8,216 nt of DNA, taken from positions 1-8,216 of the forward strand of contig JAUWYD010000039.1 in the NCBI GenBank assembly GCA_030616025.1, written 5' to 3'. Each line of letters opens with the position of its first letter. The first letter of the stretch is position 1. The notes beneath the pieces were generated by a model. The model did no database searches and had not been told where the DNA came from. It was given only the letters and a program-made list of their open reading frames with translations. This DNA comes from Chloroflexota bacterium. Lineage in GTDB: Bacteria; Chloroflexota; Anaerolineae; UBA7937; B3-Chlor. Positions 5,151 through 8,216 of the stretch are shown in pieces. The translations under genes were made by a program, and so were the position numbers.

Positions 5151-6359
5151 CTATTCCCTCTCAAAGATCACGGCACCTCCCTGACCCCCGCCGACACATG
5201 CGGTGATCATTCCGAGGCTGGCGTCCTGCTTGATCATTTCGTGCAGCAGAGTAACTGCCAGGCGCGCTCCAGTGCAACCCACGGGATGGCCCAAGGCTAT
5301 GGCACCACCATTGGGATTGACCTTCTCCCACGCGAAGCCATCCTTCTCAAGCTCTATTCCGCAAGCCAGAGCCTGGGCGGCAAAAGCTTCATTGAGCTCA
5401 ATGATGTCAATATCGGTCAGCTTGAGGCCGGCCTTTTCGAGGGCGGCAGGCACGGCCTTGGTGGGTCCAATCCCCATGATCTCGGGCGGCACGCCAGCAT
5501 AGGCGTAGCTGCGGACGTAGGCCATGGGTTCCAGTCCCAGTTCATCTGCCTTTTCCCTGGTCATCACGAGGAGAGCTGCTGCACCGTCAGAGATGGGGCA
5601 AGCGTTCGCCGGTGTGACCATGCCGTCTTCCTTGAAGACGGTGGGGTACAAAGCCGCTTTCTCTACGGTCAAGCCTGCATTTATGTTCTCGTCTTGTGTG
5701 ATCTCTTCTCTGGCCACTTCTTGGCCTGCCACTCTCTTGATCACCTCGACGGGCACAATCTCATCCTTGAACTTGCCCATGCGGGTAGCCATGAAAGCCT
5801 TCCTGTGGCTCTGAACCGCAAACTCGTCCTGTTCTCGTCGGCTGATTTCATAGAGAAGTGCAAGATTCTCTGCCGTGTAGCCCATGATCATCTTGCAGAC
5901 TGGGTCTGTCAAGCCCTCCCAGAGCACGTCAACGAATTCGGTGCTCCTGAGTTTCAGCCCCCAGCGGGCTCCGCGCACAGTATAAGGAGCATAGCTCATG
6001 GATTCGGTGCCCCCAACGAGGAAGGCCTCGCCATCACCAGCCTTCATGGCCTGGCAGGCGTTGGTGATAGCCACCATGCCGGAGACGCAGTTTCGCTGCA
6101 CGGTATAGCCCGGAACATGGGTCGGTACGCCGGCCATGAGAGCGGCTACGCGAGCGACATTGGGAGCATCAGAGAATTGGCCGCAGCATCCGAAGATGAC
6201 ATCGTCCAACACATTCCCATTTATCCCTGTGCGCTTCATCACTTCTGTCATGACAATCCGGGCCAGTTCTTGTGGCGGGATGTCCCGGAGGCTCCCACCA
6301 TGGCTGCCTATGGGAGTTCGCACCCCTCCAATGACCACAATCTCCTTCACTGATGTCAT
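5151..6359 (-). CDS. Thiolase (acetyl-CoA C-acyltransferase / acetyltransferase)
   Basis: A 402-residue thiolase, normal for the family. It cleaves 3-ketoacyl-CoA with CoA in the last step of beta-oxidation, or runs in reverse to condense acetyl-CoA. Visible: VRTPIG (13-18), nucleophile C91 in QRNCVSGM (89-95), NEAFA (323-327), GGAIALGHPVGCTGAR (351-366) with H358, and C388 in CVGGGQGGA (388-396). The four catalytic elements Cys, Asn, His and Cys are all present, so this is not an inactive SCP2-type relative. It is the first gene of the leftward operon. Start: the ATG at 6359 has GGAG touching it, while a GTG at 6350 is 9 bases from GGAG and would give the family's usual beginning (M-KEIVVIGGVRTPIG). 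I keep the ATG but regard the two as undecided. Whether it prefers long chains or acetoacetyl-CoA cannot be told. Confidence 0.95.
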   Translation of the reverse strand: MTSVKEIVVIGGVRTPIGSHGGSLRDIPPQELARIVMTEVMKRTGINGNVLDDVIFGCCGQFSDAPNVARVAALMAGVPTHVPGYTVQRNCVSGMVAITNACQAMKAGDGEAFLVGGTESMSYAPYTVRGARWGLKLRSTEFVDVLWEGLTDPVCKMIMGYTAENLALLYEISRREQDEFAVQSHRKAFMATRMGKFKDEIVPVEVIKRVAGQEVAREEITQDENINAGLTVEKAALYPTVFKEDGMVTPANACPISDGAAALLVMTREKADELGLEPMAYVRSYAYAGVPPEIMGIGPTKAVPAALEKAGLKLTDIDIIELNEAFAAQALACGIELEKDGFAWEKVNPNGGAIALGHPVGCTGARLAVTLLHEMIKQDASLGMITACVGGGQGGAVIFERE

Positions 6360-6401
6360 CTCCTACCTGCAACCATCACAGGTGACGCGATTTTCCGGCT
6401 A

Positions 6402-6430
6402 ATTCTACACTAGGACTCTTGAAACAACAA
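6402..6430 (-). promoter_or_regulatory. Predicted sigma-70-type promoter of the beta-oxidation operon
   Basis: On the minus strand TTGTTG (6425-6430) is separated by 17 bases from TAGAAT (6402-6407). The -10 matches the consensus in five of six positions; the -35 matches three. Transcription would begin near 6395, about 35 bases before the thiolase start. Placement and spacing are right, but this is a pattern match only. Confidence 0.45.
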
Positions 6431-6477
6431 CCTACGTTCCCGCCGCTGCTCCGCCACTAATCAAGTTTGTGGCAAGC

Positions 6478-6507
6478 TTGGCGGATTCCGGTTCAGTATG
6501 ATAGAAT
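6478..6507 (+). promoter_or_regulatory. Predicted sigma-70-type promoter of mutL
   Basis: TTGGCG (6478-6483) is separated by 18 bases from TAGAAT (6502-6507). The -10 matches in five of six positions and the -35 in four. Transcription would start near 6514, about 50 bases before the mutL ATG. An overlapping TATGAT at 6497-6502 is an alternative -10, but no -35 lies at good spacing from it. Confidence 0.45.
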
Positions 6508-6566
6508 TAGCTGAGTCTTTCGCGAGAGAACCGCTCTCAAGTCAGGAATTGAGGCTCCGTGAATCT

Positions 6567-8216
6567 ATGCCTATAAGGATCTTGCCAGAGGAAGTTGCGT
6601 CAAAGATCGCAGCAGGCGAAGTTGTCGAGCGACCGGCTTCCGTGGTCAAGGAATTGGTCGAGAACTCCATTGATGCTGTAGCCGGCGACGTCAAGGTAGA
6701 GATGCAGGAGGGGGGGCGGAGGCTCATAAGGGTGATTGATGACGGAGAGGGCATCTCCGCTGACGAGGTACCGGTGGCTTTCGAGCGCTACGCCACGAGC
6801 AAGCTGGGAGCGGTTGAGGATCTATCTCATATTGCGACACTGGGATTCCGAGGAGAAGCGCTCTCCAGTATTGCTGCCGTATCGCAGCTAACGGTCACAA
6901 CCAAGGCCAAAGGCGAGGGGGTCGGGACCTTACTGCGCCTCGAGGGCGGTCGGGTGGTGCGTCACGAGCCCCATGGAGCGGCTCAGGGCACGGTGGTGAC
7001 GGTGGAGAACCTCTTCTACAATACCCCTGCCCGCCTCAAGTTCCTCCGCTCGCAGGCTACAGAGGGGCGACATGTTACTGAGTTGGTCACCTGCTACGCC
7101 ATGGCCTTTCCACGGCTACGGTTCGGTCTTCTCAGCGATGGACGAAGAGCTTTCCAGTCCAAGGGATCTGGGGACTTGTATGAGGTCTTGATGGACGTCT
7201 ACGGTCTAGAGACCGCCCAGCAGATGTTGAAAATCGACCGTGATTCAACCACGAAATCAGCTATTATCGTGCACGGTTTTGTGAGCGACCCTGCTCTACA
7301 CCGCTCCAGGGGCCGACACCTGATCACTCTGGTCAACGGTCGGTGGGTGCGGGATCGCCTGATCAGCTACGCCATCAGAGAAGCCTACCATACTCTACTG
7401 CCCAGAGGGCGACATCCCATCGCAGTTGTGCAAGTGGACCTACCTCCAGATCAATTGGATGTCAACGTGCATCCTGCGAAGAGCGAGGTACGTTTTCGCA
7501 ATAGTGGTGATGCATTTGCCGCGGTTCAGAAAGCGGTTCGACAGACTCTGGCCCGAAAGGCACCAGTTCCGCGTGCCTCTTCAAGCTTCGGTTGGGAGCG
7601 AGGGCTCGAGACGAGACAGAGACGCCTGGTTGAGATGAGCCGCAGCACGCGACCCACTCGTGGTGAGTTGGCACTGGAGTTGCACCGAACAGGCGAACAG
7701 GCAGCTACAGCCAAGGGCGCTCCTCTGAGGGGCAAGCTACCCATGTTAAGGGTCCTGGGCCAGGTGGGTGGCACTTATGTGATCGCGGAGGGACCGACGG
7801 GGATGTTCCTCATAGACCAGCATGCAGCTCACGAGCGCGTGCTATATGAGCGCTTTCAGACCGAAAGGGCGGAGGCTAGGGTATCCTCCCAAGGGCTCCT
7901 AGAACCACTCGTCGTACAGCCAGGTCCCAGGCAAGCAGCCCTGATGCAAGAGCGGTTGGTTAGCTTGAAAGAGTTCGGTTTTGAGATAGAGCCTTTTGGG
8001 GGTGACACCTACTTGGTGCGCGCCGTGCCAGCAATCCTACAGGGAACCGACCTGCCCCAGACGATTCTTGATATCGCGGACGAAGCGGACAACAGGGATA
8101 GGGTTGATTCCTGGCAGGAGATGGTCACCGTCAACTTGGCCTGCCACGGGGCAGTACAGGCTGGACAGACACTCTCCATGCAGCAGATGCGAGACTTGGT
8201 GCGGCAGCTGGAAGAG
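6567..8216 (+). CDS. mutL: DNA mismatch repair protein MutL, endonuclease type (3' end outside window)
   Basis: An uninterrupted frame of 550 codons with no stop before the window ends. MutL is the GHKL ATPase that links mismatch recognition by MutS to strand incision and removal. Visible: ATP-binding motif I with E29 and N33 (KELVENSIDA), motif II D58-x-G-x-G (DDGEGI), GFRGEAL at 93-99 and VNVHPAK at 299-305. A variable linker (about 330-390) follows, and the C-terminal dimerisation domain begins near LPMLRVLGQ (391). DQHAAHERVLYE (417-428) matches the metal-dependent endonuclease motif DQHA(x)2E(x)4E, and ACHGAVQAG (525-533) is the second metal-site region. Such MutL proteins nick DNA themselves, as in Bacillus and eukaryotes, unlike the MutH-dependent E. 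coli protein. The ATG matches the usual start (MPIRILPEEVASKIAAGEVVERP). GAGG is 12 bases upstream, a somewhat long spacing. Perhaps 50 residues are missing, including the expected CPHGRP motif. Confidence 0.97.
   Translation, partial: MPIRILPEEVASKIAAGEVVERPASVVKELVENSIDAVAGDVKVEMQEGGRRLIRVIDDGEGISADEVPVAFERYATSKLGAVEDLSHIATLGFRGEALSSIAAVSQLTVTTKAKGEGVGTLLRLEGGRVVRHEPHGAAQGTVVTVENLFYNTPARLKFLRSQATEGRHVTELVTCYAMAFPRLRFGLLSDGRRAFQSKGSGDLYEVLMDVYGLETAQQMLKIDRDSTTKSAIIVHGFVSDPALHRSRGRHLITLVNGRWVRDRLISYAIREAYHTLLPRGRHPIAVVQVDLPPDQLDVNVHPAKSEVRFRNSGDAFAAVQKAVRQTLARKAPVPRASSSFGWERGLETRQRRLVEMSRSTRPTRGELALELHRTGEQAATAKGAPLRGKLPMLRVLGQVGGTYVIAEGPTGMFLIDQHAAHERVLYERFQTERAEARVSSQGLLEPLVVQPGPRQAALMQERLVSLKEFGFEIEPFGGDTYLVRAVPAILQGTDLPQTILDIADEADNRDRVDSWQEMVTVNLACHGAVQAGQTLSMQQMRDLVRQLEE

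Larger units (their letters stand above)
6398..6511. repeat. Inverted pair of a 10-base word in the divergent promoter region
   Basis: TAGAATTAGC occurs on the plus strand at 6502-6511 and on the minus strand at 6398-6407, with 94 bases between. Each copy contains the predicted -10 hexamer (TAGAAT) of one divergent promoter plus four further identical bases. The match ends exactly at ten bases. It may reflect an extended start region preferred by the same sigma factor, a shared regulator site, or chance. Confidence 0.4.

Noticed and set aside
5073..6353. A 426-codon open frame on the plus strand opposite thiolase
   Set aside because: It is antisense to a thiolase with every catalytic motif intact, and its peptide resembles no family. 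Long antisense frames are common opposite GC-rich genes with few TTA, CTA or TCA codons.
6365..6383. Short inverted repeat (ACCTG/CAGGT) just before the thiolase ribosome-binding site, considered as a regulatory hairpin
   Set aside because: The stem is only 5 bp with a 9-base loop, within chance expectation, and there is no riboswitch-like context.
6473..6480. CAAGCTTG palindrome upstream of mutL, considered as an operator
   Set aside because: A single 8-base palindrome with no second copy nearby; insufficient to call a binding site.
6524..6540. GAGAG/CTCTC hairpin in the mutL leader
   Set aside because: A 5-bp stem with no terminator tail or conserved context; likely chance.

Overview
The window looks like ordinary chromosomal DNA from a bacterium with moderately GC-rich DNA, Shine-Dalgarno leaders and the standard stop codons. 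It carries a convincing mutL and a set of beta-oxidation genes. Adenosine-specific kinase, a beta-oxidation cassette and an endonuclease-type MutL together would fit an environmental lineage such as Chloroflexota (Dehalococcoidia-like) or another anaerobe. That placement is a low-confidence guess; no gene here fixes the phylum.

Two transcription units diverge from a ~207 bp region (6360-6566). To the left, on the minus strand, runs a compact series of genes with gaps of about 10-80 bp. In order of transcription these are thiolase, an unrecognised 82-residue protein, 3-hydroxyacyl-CoA dehydrogenase, enoyl-CoA hydratase, acyl-CoA dehydrogenase, a HIT-family hydrolase, an adenosine-specific kinase and a YqeY-like protein. 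The first part encodes all four core enzymes of a beta-oxidation turn, in the exact reverse of their order in the pathway. The last three genes concern nucleotide or adenylate handling and tRNA-related functions. To the right, on the plus strand, mutL starts at 6567 and runs off the end of the window.

The divergent region holds one plausible sigma-70-type promoter for each direction. Their -10 regions lie inside two copies of the same 10-base word, arranged as an inverted repeat.

I see no phage, insertion sequence, CRISPR array, RNA gene or toxin-antitoxin module, and no clear new system. The points most worth a second look are the uncharacterised small protein inside the beta-oxidation cluster, the frame break near the start of the yqeY-like gene, the duplicated promoter word, and the HIT / adenosine kinase / YqeY tail of the operon.
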